Positions 40,350-52,500 of a DNA stretch of 64,000 bases are shown in pieces. Below the pieces are notes generated by a model. That model had not been told where the DNA came from. It saw only the letters and a list, made by a program, of their open reading frames with translations, and made no database searches. Position 1 is the stretch's first letter. Each line of letters begins with the position of its first letter. Origin of the DNA: Atrina japonica (lineage: Eukaryota > Mollusca > Bivalvia > Pterioida > Pinnidae); contig BROG01000152.1 of the NCBI GenBank assembly GCA_030159075.1, positions 1,201,501 through 1,265,500 of the forward strand. The letters are read 5' to 3'. The position numbers and the translations under genes are program-made.

Positions 40350-42970
40350 ATAATTAAAACTCAAGTCCATTATAACACGACGAATTAGATGTGTAAATGG
40401 TCTCAACATGAAGAACAATTGCGAATCCCAAATGGGATGAGACCAGGTGTCCGGAAGGAGTCAGCGTCTTCTGCTGGCATGCCACACCCGTCGCAAAAGT
40501 TCCATGGAAACCTTTCTAGTAAAATTCGGTGAAAAGGTAAAATTTGGTGATAAGGTCAAGTTGGGTGAAAAGCACGATTTGTGAAAGGAAGTCATTGTCT
40601 ATGGCCGTGCTCCAGAATACTACATAATATTTCTGAGAGGGGGACTTCATAATGTTAAGCAAGATTCCCGTATCGACCATAAAACTTCTTAAACGACAAC
40701 TACAAGCGTTCAACAACGTAACCTTGTGTAAGTAGTTTATTGGCTAGTCGTTTAGCTCTCAGAATAAAACATTCATATGACGAGCATAACGTATAAGTTG
40801 TGAAATGAAAACGCCATAGGCAGGAGAAGATGGAATATTACTACTTAGAAACGGGAAGTTCGTGATATAGAAATTGAAATCGTCCCATTTGTTATAAAGG
40901 GATGTGTGAAGTTGACCAACTGACAGGAGTAAATCTAGGTAAGAAGCAGATGTGTTGCTCTCTGTCGTCTCATTGATCTCTAGCTCAACTGGATAATCTG
41001 GCCGAGGTAATTCTGAAATTCTGAATTATTTATGGACAGAACTTCGTCGATATTCCTGTAAGTAAAATTGAACCAATATGCTAACTGTTTGTTTCCTTTG
41101 GAGAGCAGAAACTATAAAAATACAAAAAGATGTCAGCCAAGAGAGGTGCACAATTGGTACCCATTGGAATGTCGGCAATCTGCTGGAAAACTTTTCCCGC
41201 AAAAACCACGGAGATGTGGTCTACTAGAAACCCCAGCATCTTGAAAATATCGTCGTCAGTGTACTTGTTATTGGGATCAGAGTGTTCCTTCACAAAATAA
41301 GATTCTTCATGACCTAACAATAAAGATTTATATCGGTCATTTCCATTTTTTGTATACAAAAGAGTTTTGTATAATTAATGTTAATCTGTTTTGGAGTTTT
41401 TAATGAGGAATTGTTTTGTAAAGGGTCGAAAAATCAAAAGGATTGATGCTTGTAATATGTTTGAAGTTTGGAGATTTTAATTGTTCTAACAGTTCTTTTG
41501 AATTCTTTAGGATCCACAACTGATTGACTCCGCTTCTTGAGTAAGCCGTTGCACAGTACTTCTGAAGACCTTGTTTAATATGTGTAAGGAGTTTGGTGAG
41601 CAAAAAAGATAAATGCTGGTGGAGCACTTACATGACTCCGCAATGAATCGGTGTTTATAGGGATTTTTGTGCATCTTCGGAATCCAGTAACTATATGGCA
41701 ATTCAAGCTCCGTGTTACTTGTGGGTATTCTAAACGAAGTGAAGTGATTATCTAATGTTTCAGAGGTAGAGAAATCGGTTACAGTTTGTAGGGTTTCCAG
41801 GAAGTTCTTCTTGTAGGATGCTGAAGTAGTATCGCCTGCAGACAAATGTGAAGTTGTTAGATGCTTTGTCAGCGAAAACGATAAAATTTTCATTGAGACG
41901 GGAAAGTTCTCTGACAACACCAGGTTCACGAAAAATTTGATTGTGTTTTGTGTTGACAGAATGTTTAAGTCGTCGAAGTTTTCGTTTAAGAACATTACTG
42001 ATCGACTTAATCCACTCTGAGAGAGTATCAAGTTCGACATTTTTTTAGCATAGCGTATGGCGTGCTCATCACATGCGTCTATAATAATTTCAAAGATTTG
42101 GCGCCATGTAAACAAGACTGGTTCCCTATATTTTGGGCCTTTGCATAAAAGATCTCTCGGTTTCCTGTTGCGCACAATGTTGAGATCACCTCTCACAACA
42201 TGGTCACATGGACCGTACATGAATTCAAATGTAGAACAGGTTCAAGGCGGAAGGTTCTAGGAAAGGCTGGGTAAATTGAGTTGCTGCAGACTTGCTTTGT
42301 AATTGAAGATCTTAGAGGCAACTGAACGCATATAGCTATAGGAAATACATGGTGAATCTTTGTATTGGAAGTATTGAGGAATCTTACTTTTGAATATTGC
42401 TAATATTCAAAGTGTCAGTGCCCTTATTGGAAAATTTTATGTTCATTAGTCCTGACAGATTTGAATAATCTGTTGTATGAAATGTCCAAAATGATACCTA
42501 GAAGTCGGAACTTTGGAGAACCAGCATCAGTAAAACATACTGTCATCGTAGATTTGTACAAGTCATGTATTTCTTTCAACGGGGTGAGTACAGTTTTGTA
42601 CGAATATGAGGCAGACCTAATTGACGATTGACGAATGGTAGAAGACTATCGAATGAGACATTTTCTTGAGCCATGGCTACGATGTCTCAAATAGGTTTAT
42701 AACATTTACTGAATGGCATCAAGGACTGGTAAGATTCCCTACGCTATCGACATGATCATTGCATCCATATGGTGCAGCAGTTCCCAGCTGTCGAATCCAG
42801 TGTTCTTCCCGTTTTAGTCAACAAGTTGGGGTTGTTTGTGGGGTGATATATCTTTTCTAAAATACGGACTCTCGGAGAAACCATAGAATGATCAGGCAGA
42901 TTAAAATGTCTGTATAGTAACTGGTTACCGCCATGATTAATCTGGAATCGATGTCCGGGCACTACTCAAC
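40350..42970 (-). mobile_element. Penelope-like element copy B with endonuclease upstream of RT (decayed)
   Basis: In minus-strand order: (a) 42962-42740 reads H-F-N-L-P-D-H-S, V-R-I-L-E-K-I-Y and, after a frameshift, R-E-E-H-W-I-R-Q-L-G-T-A-A-P-Y-G-C-N-D, the C-terminal half of a GIY-YIG endonuclease with its catalytic Glu region. (b) 42220-41507 is an RT N-terminal region with L-P-Y-S-Y-W-I-P-K-M-H-K-N-P. (c) 41563-41400 has F-D-F-S-T-L-Y-K-T-I-P-H. (d) 41359-41080 has I-P-M-G-T-N-C-A-P-L-L-A-D-I-F-L-Y. The catalytic Y-I-D-D is changed to N-I-D-E at about 41050. (e) 41000-40740 is the RT C-terminus and 40700-40350 the tail shared with 1810-2070. Frames are broken several times. Classical Penelope elements have the endonuclease after the RT; here it comes first, as in the permuted Naiad-type group. 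Confidence 0.72.
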
Positions 42971-43129
42971 TTTACCTCGGTTTCTTCTTTCTTTAGCTTG
43001 TCTATATCATACTTTCTAACAAAGTAACATGAACATCACCAATTTGGAATACATGAGACTAAATTTATCACATACTTATATCCGAACAACACTTCTATGT
43101 TGCAAACAAGCGGCAGATACTGCAAGTGA

Positions 43130-43600
43130 CCATGAACTCCGGATAAAACTGAGTAAAGGGTCAGAACGTTAGAAGAAAGTATGATACAGACAAGCTAAAG
43201 ATACTAGAAATTGAGGAAGGCTTCCTATCTGAAGCTGAAGAACAGATTCCAACTTGGAGGAGGACATCAGTATAGAGAATATGCAGAATTATATATCTAG
43301 AGACAATTTACAGAGATGTTGCAAAAGAGAGGGTCACAAGCCATAAATAATTAAGGACCTGTAGGAGGTCATAGATGACAGAGGAGAGAATAAAAGGAAA
43401 GTATAGCATGTCAGAACAAGTGAAAACCAGGCTGAATATATTATATAGTGAGAAAATAAAGAGACATAGAGGAAAATGGAAAAAGACAAAAGGATATGGA
43501 CAGAAAGCTTGATTGATGAAGCAGAAAGAACAGGTAATAGTGACCAAAAAAGTCTACTGATTTATCAGAACTTTGCACAATGAAAGAAGGGTGACAACAA
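43130..43600 (+). mobile_element. LINE fragment, region between endonuclease and RT
   Basis: The plus strand reads Q-N-V-R-R-K-Y-D-T-D-K-L-K-I-L-E, then K-R-H-R-G-K-W-K-K-T-K-G-Y-G, then S-L-like I-R-T-L-H-N-E-R-R, with stops between. This is the charged spacer typical before the RT of RTE-like LINEs and may be the same family as 3990-4965. The frame is not intact. Confidence 0.5.
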
Positions 43601-43609
43601 TAACTTAGC

Positions 43610-44025
43610 TATACACACTACCTCCAGGAAGTGATTTGGTCTTAAGTCACGAGTCAAAATTATATGTAAAATGGTTGTGTGTCATAAGTGTTTCTCTAAG
43701 TTCAAGTATAAGACCAAGGACCTTAGGTAAAGTGAGATCAAGGATAATGAAACAATCTTAGACCTATGTCAAATTTTCAATTGTTAATGGAATTCTCAAA
43801 TTTTGTAGTTACAAGGGCAAAAGGGACATACACTTTGAAAACATTTAACACAGAAGTAAATGATATCCAAAAATATTTGATTAAGCGTTCTAATTCTGAC
43901 GTATCTCTTAAGATCGTATGTGATCCTAGGGCCAAGACGTTATGTTATAGTAGATGAAAAACATGACAAACAACTGATGGTCATCTTCAGAAGGTATTGG
44001 TCCTTGTTACATGATCACCCAAACA
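43610..44025. other. Intergenic, no gene seen
   Basis: The short plus-strand frame 43766-43957 has no recognisable motif. No repeat structure. Confidence 0.35.
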
Positions 44026-44029
44026 ATTA

Positions 44030-44376
44030 TTAAACTCATCTAACCATGGTCACATTTAGACTCGCCCAAAATCAATAGATAGTATAGTCTACTGTCACAT
44101 TTAGACTCACCAAAATCAATAGATAGTATGGTCTACTGTCACATTTAGACTCACCCAAATCAATAGATAGTATGGTCTGCTGACACATTTGGACTCACCC
44201 AAATCAATAGATAGTATAGTCTACTGTCATTATTTAGGAGTGAACAAGTTAAAATTGCAGTAAAATGTTTGTAAAATTTAGATTCTAAATCATACAATCC
44301 TGAATTCTGACAGTGGACTTTACCATTCTTTGAAATGGGTTAATTCAAATGTGGCTACAGGGGTCACTGAGTTAAC
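44030..44376. mobile_element. MITE, TTAACTCA-type ends (copy 2), with internal tandem expansion
   Basis: The ends TTAAACTCATCTAACC and CAGGGGTCACTGAGTTAA match copies 1 and 3. The segment GTCACATTTAGACTCACCCA plus AATCAATAGATAGTATGGTC is present about 3.5 times in tandem (unit about 53 bp), whereas copy 3 has it once. This shows a small minisatellite arising inside a MITE. Confidence 0.72.
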
Positions 44377-44412
44377 CCATTTTGGCAACAAATTTACTTC
44401 AAATTTAAGAGA

Positions 44413-44587
44413 TACAGTATAACATGCTTTAGTGACCACCTGTGTGTACCTGGTCAGAAAGACTGTTTTTCACTGTCCCAAATAGTACCATTTGTGTACA
44501 TATCAACCTGTATATAAACACCACCTCCCTATAAAGACTGGTTCTGTTGTGACCCCAAGGAGGTGGTTATATTCAAGTTTCACGGTA
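44413..44587. mobile_element. Tigger-like MITE, copy 1
   Basis: Bounded by TACAGTATAACATGCTTTAG and the inverse of TACCGTGAAACTTGAATATA, with ACCACCT words near both ends and TA at both ends. It is homologous to 46573-46750. Confidence 0.62.
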
Positions 44588-44599
44588 TTGCCTGTTATA

Positions 44600-45450
44600 T
44601 TCTCATTTCCAGTTTTAGTCTTGTATTTGATAAACTACGTAATTTAAAATACATTGAGTTTTTTCATTTTTATTCAATTTCTAACATAGCATTATAACAA
44701 AACTTATAAAATTTCTATTACATAATACACATTTGTTTATTTGTATTACAATGTTGTCAGGCATAAATATCGTGTAAATATGCAGATCTGACATAGCTTT
44801 TGACATGGCTGGACATTTCCAAACATAACTGAGTTATCTACCCATTTACACAATTTATTTCCCTTGTTAAGCATACTCTCCCATTTATACTCCAGAAGGA
44901 ATATTGTACATTTTAGAGCTTCACTATGATATTATATTTTATGAGAATTTTTTTTGTTTTCCTTTTAAGTATGGCATTAAATAACTAAAATGCGTAACCA
45001 AAAAACATAGAAAGGTTTGGTCTCCATGAATAGTGTAAGAAACAAAGGGAAATAATTCATGTAAATCAAAAGACAACTCTGTATTGTTAAACCTTCCAAT
45101 ACTTAGTGACACATATACATATATATACTATAATAATCAGTGCTAGAATATAGAAAATAACCAATATAATACGTATTACATATATATATATTGCACATAT
45201 GGATATTGATTGAACTTAATATCTGACTAGATACTTCACAAAGTTAAAGAAAAAAGCACCTTAAATATCTGTGAAAATTACTAACAGAATAAGTGTGTTA
45301 AAAATTGGTGATCCCCTTTATAAAACAATATATCTTTATAATCTAAAACAACACACACATATTACACAAAGATAACAATTCTCTGAAATGATTGGTAATT
45401 AAAAGCAATCATATCAGTTTCTACCTGATGTTGCAGATTTCTTAAACATT
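44600..45450. other. Intergenic, no gene seen
   Basis: AT-rich sequence with short AT microsatellites (45116-45130, 45178-45191). No coding frame longer than background. Confidence 0.4.
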
Positions 45451-45452
45451 CA

Positions 45453-45770
45453 AATGATGTAGAGGGTAGGTGTAACCACAAAGTACCAATATAGACCTTT
45501 CTACTCCTGATATCCAAAATGGATGTTCTTCTTCATTGTATCGGAACAGTCTAAAATGATACAGAAGGTAGGTGTAGCTACAAGGTATAAATGTTAACCT
45601 TTCTTCTCCTAATATAAAAACAATTAATGTTCTTCATTGTTTTGGATCAGTTTAAAATGATTTTTAGAGTGGGAGTAAGTAAAAGTTCCTATTGTAAGCC
45701 TTTCTACCCCCGATGTTCGAAGTAGAAATTATTATGTATTGTTCTGAACTGGAATTATGTAGATTGAAGT
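45453..45770. repeat. Diverged about 110-bp tandem repeat, 3 copies
   Basis: Each unit runs AAATGAT ... GGTAGGTGTA ... CCTTTCTACTCC ... TTCATTGTTTTGGATCAGT with about 25% divergence. Units start near 45453, 45552 and 45654. Confidence 0.65.
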
Positions 45771-45774
45771 CACC

Positions 45775-46565
45775 CCATACAAAACAGAATGATTTTTTCC
45801 TGTAAAATCTTGGTTAACCTTTATTTATATCTCAATCATATTGTCTTTCACTTTATAAATATTTGAATAGAGGCTTAGCTGCATAATCAAAGGGAGATAA
45901 TTAAGTATATAGCATGTAAACTGAGATTCATATACACAAAAATGTATACTTTACATAACAAACAAATAAATGAGAGGGTGAATTCAAAATGAAAGTGAAT
46001 TTTTAAAGCTGACTGATTAAAGTCCATCAAAGATATATGTACATGCCATTCATTAGACTGAGTTGATAAAGAACAAATTTAACACAGGGTAAACTCATAA
46101 CCAGGGCGAATATGTCCAGGTATACATTATTTGTACTAAAAAGAACAATCTGGTTTGTTAAAACCTCCTAACAGATAAAAATGAATCCTATGTAATTAGT
46201 ATAATAACCAGTTTAAGTTTTAAAAACAAAATATTTGAACAGCTCTTTGGCTCTGCTACCATACATTTATAAAATGTCCTTAATTCTTAAAATATTCTTA
46301 ACTTCTGTTAATTCTTGAATCAGACTGGCTGTAAAGATCTGGTTAAGAAAATTTCAAGACTAAGAATATATGGAATTTTTGGCACTGAGCCCTGCTGTTA
46401 ATACCAAGGTAAATGTTTCGGTGGGACTAAAGTCTGTGTTCATACTACAAAACAACATCTCTAAAACGTAAAAATCTTCCAACCTCTATATGAGTACTTA
46501 AGGTCAAAGGGTTAAACACTAAGTCACATGACTTCACATACATGTAGTACTGTAAACCAAGTATA
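45775..46565. other. Intergenic, no gene seen
   Basis: AT-rich unique sequence, no coding frame, no arrays. Confidence 0.4.
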
Positions 46566-46572
46566 TATCATT

Positions 46573-46750
46573 TACAGTAATACCTGCTTTAGTAACCACC
46601 TGAGTATAAAGACCACCTGGTCACAAAGACCATTTGTTGCTTCTCCAATAGTAGCATTTTGTACAAATCAGATTCTATATAAAGAATACCTCCCTACCAG
46701 TTTTCTTGTGTGTGTCTCTAATGAGGTTGTTATATATGGATATCACTGTA
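46573..46750. mobile_element. Tigger-like MITE, copy 2
   Basis: The ends TACAGTAATACCTGCTTTAG and TATATGGATATCACTGTA are inverted repeats with TA at the borders. The interior (AAGACCACCTGGTCACAAAG, ATACCTCCCTACC) aligns with copy 1. Confidence 0.66.
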
Positions 46751-46856
46751 TATATTGTGACAACTTTATATCCTGTACATCTCATCAGACATATTGCCAA
46801 TATCAGTCGATGAATTCACCAAAGCTGCTGGAGACTTTTATACAGTGAGTTACAAG

Positions 46857-46955
46857 CGATGATATTGTATGTAAATTACAATTATTGTATATAAACTGAG
46901 GCATACGATAATATTGTATGTAAATTACAATTATTGTACATGTATATAAACAGAG
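46857..46955. repeat. Two-copy tandem repeat, about 48 bp
   Basis: GATATTGTATGTAAATTACA/ATTATTGTA ... AACTGAGGCAT is repeated once with a small insertion. Confidence 0.8.
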
Positions 46956-46959
46956 GCAT

Positions 46960-48105
46960 GCATGTGTTTCAAGGATTTGATTGTTAAAGACCCCAGCCTA
47001 AAATACAGGTTATATATCAATCACACAATGATACATAGACTGGCAAAAACATGTAGGCTTACACATGTAAGAAATGTAAACATTTAACACAAGTTGAAAA
47101 AGTACAATAATGTCACATCTTATGGCGGACATAAAAAACATCAACTGATTGCTGTAAACGTAGATTTATATTTTCACTGGGGAAAATGGTGTTAAGATTC
47201 GCCAATTATCTCCCCTTACACAATGATTTAACCCCAACATCCCTTCACAAAAATGCTACCGGTTGTTTACAGTAAAGTTATTTTTCTCTTTGCAAATATA
47301 AATTGTGGTCCCATACATGTACATTCTGTATATTCTATATAAAATCATTTTCAGTTATACTAAGGATATTTTTATTTAAGCAGATGATTGCAGATGCCTA
47401 CATCACATGACACACCTATGGCTACCTTTGTTTGTGGTACAATGACAACAATATGTAGGGTATTTTTGTCAATTTTTTATGAATTGCATTTTTATTTCAC
47501 AGCATGAGACAGAAAAATAGTATTCAACACAATTGTCTGATGTTATTCATAAAAAATGGCCAATCTTCTATATATTTTTTCATAAAACAAGAAGAAATAG
47601 TTCAAAAATTTATTTAATTGATAAATCCTTATATTTCGCTACCCAAAATGTAACAAATCCATGTATAACTATCAACTGCGATACTTATACATTGACAAAT
47701 TTACTCATTGGTTTACAAATATATCCAATACATTCTAAATTGATAATCAAGATACTGCCCAGCGAAGATACCGCCCAGCGAAGACTACTTTGATCAAACA
47801 ATTTATACAAAGCTCACAAGCTGTACAAAATGAATTTCATAACATTTTCAATAAAACAATTTCCTTAGACTACCAATCTATCAGATGCTTGAAACTGCTG
47901 AGTGAATTTTACTGACATTTTTATGCTTTTAGAAACATATGTGGTAAAAACAAATATACCGGTAATATGAAATTGAGTGTTAGTGAGAACAACTCTTTTT
48001 GCTTCAGGTGCAAAAACTTTACACCATTAGAAATATTCCTGTCAGAATGATTTCCTTGTTTTCTGGCATAGACCTTTTCACAATAACTATATTCTTATGA
48101 ATTTC
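46960..48105. other. Intergenic, no gene seen
   Basis: AT-rich. A tandem echo of CTGCCCAGCGAAGATACCG occurs at 47756-47785. The 86-codon frame 47533-47793 has no motif I recognise. Confidence 0.4.
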
Positions 48106-48110
48106 ACTGT

Positions 48111-48281
48111 GCACAGAGACTTCCGGACAGCTTCAAGGAGTTTTGTACCAAAAACAAATCAAACCCAATGAAAGACAATGCAGACACAGTTTACGATTTG
48201 TCTTTGAATGGGTAGAATTTGTCTTGAGTACAAAATGTTTTGGGCACGAAACTCCTTGATGCTGTCTGGAACTGTTTGTGC
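48111..48281. mobile_element. Palindromic MITE-like element, about 170 bp
   Basis: GCACAGAGACTTCCGGACAG/CTTCAAGGAGTTTTGT pairs with ACGAAACTCCTTGATGCTGT/CTGGAACTGTTTGTGC. Inner arms (ACCAAAAACAAATC; GAATGGGTAGAATTTG) pair weakly. Confidence 0.65.
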
Positions 48282-48289
48282 GCTGGTAA

Positions 48290-50015
48290 AATTTGTAGGA
48301 AAGCAGATATCTTGAAAAGGTGTAGTTCATCAGTTATATCATAAGGCCCTTTTCTCAACTGCTGGCTCATATAAAAACAAGATTTTTAAAAAATGTGATT
48401 TTAAAAACCAAATTAGCTAAGGGAGCTAACCTCTGTTGTACAGGTTAATGTACTTAGTATAGGTCTACCAAGATAAGTTGTCACATCTGGATCCTGTCGG
48501 AAAAAAACCAAGAAAAAACCAAAAAAGAAAAAAACAAGAAAAAACCAAAAAAGAAAAAAAACACCCAAAATAGGGTTGAGTAGGTCAAACATGTTGCCTT
48601 ACTCTTAATCAGGGTTTCCACTGGCATTCGCGTTTTCCGCATTTTGCGAATATTTTTCCAATTTGGCAAATAAATTTGTAATTTGGCGAAAAAAGTTGAG
48701 AATGCCTATAATTTCCGCATTTCAAAACCTTTTCAATATAGACTCAATAGAGAACAACCCTGACCAGTAAAACACTAAACATGTAAACTTGCTTTTGTAT
48801 ACCGATGTTTTTATAGCATTGCAAATAACAATTGAGCGTATTAAGTGGTCGGACACAGTGTTAATTAATCAATGACACTGATTTAAGTTATTACTCCATC
48901 CAATCGAATTAGCTTTGTCCCTCTCAGGTAGGGCCAAAACAGGTAATTGTTGCAATGTCAGAGTGTGCATTGAAAGCTATTGGGTTATGAAATTATTTGA
49001 AACGACTGATAACAGGTTATCGGAGGCTGCGTAAAATGTTCTGTAACTAGTATTACTTACTTTTAACAGGTAAATTATCAATGTTTTAAGTCAGCTTCAA
49101 GCTTGAATAAAAAAGTTTCATACTTTCACTTGTATATGAAAAATTCCTGTACGCACCTGGCAATATGTATTTTCACACTGTTTAGTTTTAGATGCCATCG
49201 CAATGATCACAAATAATTTATTACTTTTTAACTACAACTGCATTCTTCGTAGCCCTTCCCCAACTGACTCCTTTTAGGTAGGCCTACATCACGATATTAA
49301 AGCTTCTTTGAGAGTGCCATCTATCGGACATCTGCATATGCCTATATACGGAATGTTAAATGACTGATAACCAATCAAATTTAGAGACGTTGATTCTATT
49401 TTTAAGTTCTCAAAGCACATGACTAAAAACGTGGTGACTGACATCGCACTGCCGATAGACTTTTAGCAAACGAAATATAACTAAAACAAGGATGAGATGT
49501 CTCTGGGTCGAGATATCTACCTATTTGGCCAGAGGAAACCCTGCTTAATCCATGCACTACAGTAACTGATATTTTGTAGCTTTTCACCCCTATCAAGATT
49601 TAATTTAGACCTGTTGTGTTTGTAAGCATGTGCCAGTTCATCTCCACCTTCAGTTGGTAGAACTATAATTAGAACATTAATTGTCATATTCAAAGTAATG
49701 TGCAATCTTTAACTCATCCCAGAAAAACAATGGAGTCTTCTGTAAATCAATGAATGGTTTAAACAGGTCTTTGAATATTTACATTTCCCACAGCAGTCTC
49801 CCATCGATTTGGTGTTAATTTAGACGATGTTCATATGACATCACACAATTATGTAGCTTCATAACATGACTTTACACCAAGATATTTCATTCAGAAAAAC
49901 CCTACACTTTACTGTTCTATCTTGAAGTTCACTGTTCCATCATAATGAGACTGATCATGTATAAGGCGGAATATTCGATTCCATTATTTTGTTTTACAAT
50001 TTGAAAACTATGATA
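48290..50015. other. Intergenic, no gene seen
   Basis: Contains an A-rich two-copy repeat GAAAAAAACCAAGAAAAAAC at 48499-48560. A stretch at 48605-48725 with TTTGGCAAATAAATTTGTAA and CATTTTGCGAATATT looks like repeat debris. No convincing coding frame. Confidence 0.4.
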
Positions 50016-50025
50016 TGTAAAAATA

Positions 50026-50144
50026 ATGAATGAATGCTTGTCAGAGTGCATTCATTGTCAATATGGATGCCATTTGGGTGACACACAAATATTTACTGCA
50101 TCCATATTGACAATACATGCACTGTGACAAGCTTTCATTCATTA
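50026..50144. mobile_element. Palindromic MITE-like element, about 120 bp
   Basis: TGAATGAATGCTTGTCAGAG/TGCATTCATTGTCAATATGG pairs with CCATATTGACAATACATGCA/CTGTGACAAGCTTTCATTCA around a loop GCCATTTGGGTGACACAC. Arms match at about 40 of 46 positions by eye. Confidence 0.72.
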
Positions 50145-50149
50145 AATAA

Positions 50150-52085
50150 TCATCTTATACACTATATGAATGTTAAAAATCATAATTACATGAAAATAAT
50201 CTAAACAGTAACTTTAAAGTGGTCCTGTAAACATTCTTTGCCTACACTGTCATTGGCAGAGTCAAATTTTTATTTTCACTTAAATTTCAACAGGCCTTTA
50301 CCAATAGTTTTCGCAGGGCCGAATTTCAGCCCAATCCCCAATGCAAAATACATGTTCTTCCCCAAGCTGAAGAAAAAAATCTCAGACCTGGTGTTGAGGC
50401 CACAACCGTAATGGAAAATAAAAGGGGAAATGGAATTAAAAAAGATTCCATTAGATTTAGATTTCCATGTGTGTAAGTAATTTTTTCTAGTTTGACTCAC
50501 ATTAGAATTCACCATTGTGTCACTGATGGCACTTTCCTAAAATTGACAGAAAGAGCCCTGATCAATATAAATAACCAGTAAGCCTGAAATCAATAAGTCT
50601 GTGTCTGTTTTATATAATTTATATGCTCACATATGACTCATTAGGTCTTTTTATACTCAAAAAGGATCAGTGGGTCCTGATTGGGGATGTATTTGTTTTT
50701 CAAAAATACAAGGAATCATGTTTACTTAGTAAAAGAATTTCGTTTTTGAAAAAAAAAAAAATAAACAGAATTTCATAGAATTCTGTAAATTGAAAGACCA
50801 CTTTTGAGAAAGATGGTTGTTATACCAATACCTACAAAAGACAATTATAAAGATAAATATTTATCTAAATGCTAAATGTAGCAAAACATCTAGCACAAAT
50901 TAATGTTAATATATCTAACCTTCAATAACTGCTTAAAATCCAAGACTAAATTTAAAATCTCTCAGTAATATTAAAATAAATAGATAAAAATGTATACGTC
51001 CTCACTTAAAATCTGTATCTTTATGTGTAAGGTTTTGTGATTTTAATAATCTAGTGTTAGATAAGGCATAGGATGTAGAAAAATCTCAACTACTAAGAAA
51101 ATAGTTTTCAATTTTTATTTCAGGAATAGGCTTATCAAGATCTGGACTGGAAGGGTGAGATCATCTTCTATCTCGCACTATCATTTGTAACTGATGATTT
51201 TCTTCACACCTAGTATACATCTGGTCTGTACGGCATTTATGACACAGTAAAATTCCTCTACAAAACACTGGTTTGTTCACATGTTGTCATAATATGAGCT
51301 AGGGGGAGACCAGGATATCTCTTACAAGTAAACATACTGTAAACTCTGTCACAAATGTGAGAAAACAGTGACTCAAACTGAATTAATAAATATTTTTTTC
51401 AATTCAAATAATATTGCAACACTGTTACTCAAAGTTTAAATCATATGTGTTACAGATATGATAACAGACTTTATCAAGACGTTTCAAGAAAAAATCAGAA
51501 GGGATAAAACAAGGAAAAATGAACAAACATTCACATATCTACAATAATTTAAAACACACAAATCTATGGCTTCATGGTGAGATTTAAACTGACACCTTTT
51601 TAATCTTGTTACCTCATAATTTATGTGATCAGTCCTATTACTTCTAAAAATCTGGAATTTGAGATCACCAAAATTTTAGTGAACTTTTAGTCCTACCCCA
51701 AAAAATCGAATCTGGTCGTTAAACTTTAATATAACTGGAATTTTGACACATCCAATTCCACATAACAAGATTCCACTAAAGCAGAAAACATAAATTGAAC
51801 ATTAAATGAATAAACAACACTAAATATTCTTATATTTCCATGAATATCTTTAGACCAAGGATAGATAACCTTCAAAACACATTAGAAAAAATACAACACT
51901 TAAAAAGAGATTCAATTCTATATATTTACACCTCAATTTTTACTAAATATATATATTAATTCTCAAGGTAAGCTTAATTAACCATTTTGCTAAGCATTAA
52001 TTTTTCTTTATCAAAATTTAATGAAATTTCATTTTCATGGCAGCATTGTTTGTGATTCAAAATGAAACCTGCTTGTTGAAAAAGG
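50150..52085. other. Intergenic downstream of GNB5, no gene seen
   Basis: The 79-codon minus-strand frame 50515-50276 (ending K-G-L-L-K-F-K) may be repeat debris; I could not place it. The rest is AT-rich without arrays. Confidence 0.4.
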
Positions 52086-52488
52086 TTATTTTATTTACAT
52101 TAAAAACTCTCACTATGACAAAAACATTCTAACTTGTCAGAGACTAGATATATAAAACCCAAGGCATAACTTAGAACAACTGCTTCAATATCGTTTTTGA
52201 AGCAGGTGGTACACTCTTGTAGTACAAACACAATTTACCTGTACTGCATCAAAATAACAAGAAAATTACCTATCGTAAATAAATGTAACTATATTTTTTA
52301 AAAACCTTTCTTAAGGTCTAAATATGGCCTAAAATGGTCAGCTTTTGATAAAATATAAAGATCACTTAACATATCTTTGGTGAAATAAAACCTTGTATGA
52401 ATAAAATAAACAATCATATATCAAAAAGATAATACTTGTCTTACGAAAATGGATTTCCACTTTGTGAATACTAAAAACAGCTGCAACA
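52086..52488 (-). other. GNB5: GNB5 probable 3' UTR
   Basis: Sequence from the stop codon to the first AATAAA on the gene strand (52095-52090). AT-rich, no other features. The true end is unknown. Confidence 0.35.
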
Positions 52489-52500
52489 TCAAGCCCAGAT
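52489..52500 (-). CDS. GNB5: GNB5 terminal 12-nt coding exon segment (I-W-A-stop)
   Basis: TTTATTTCAG|ATCTGGGCTTGA supplies Ile-Trp-Ala-stop. This completes the G-beta C-terminus (S-W-D-N-T-L-K-I-W-A), where family members end V/I-W-A or W-N. The phase fits exactly. The only AATAAA downstream within 450 nt is at 52095-52090. The assignment rests on a four-codon match plus a good acceptor. Confidence 0.8.
   Translation of the reverse strand: MWA

Noticed and set aside
41507..42220. An intact reverse transcriptase gene (237 codons)
   Set aside because: The frame breaks after this block, and the catalytic box further down is mutated, so only a decayed element is called.
50276..50515. 79-codon minus-strand frame as a small protein gene
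   Set aside because: No homology, no splice or promoter context, and the sequence looks like repeat debris.
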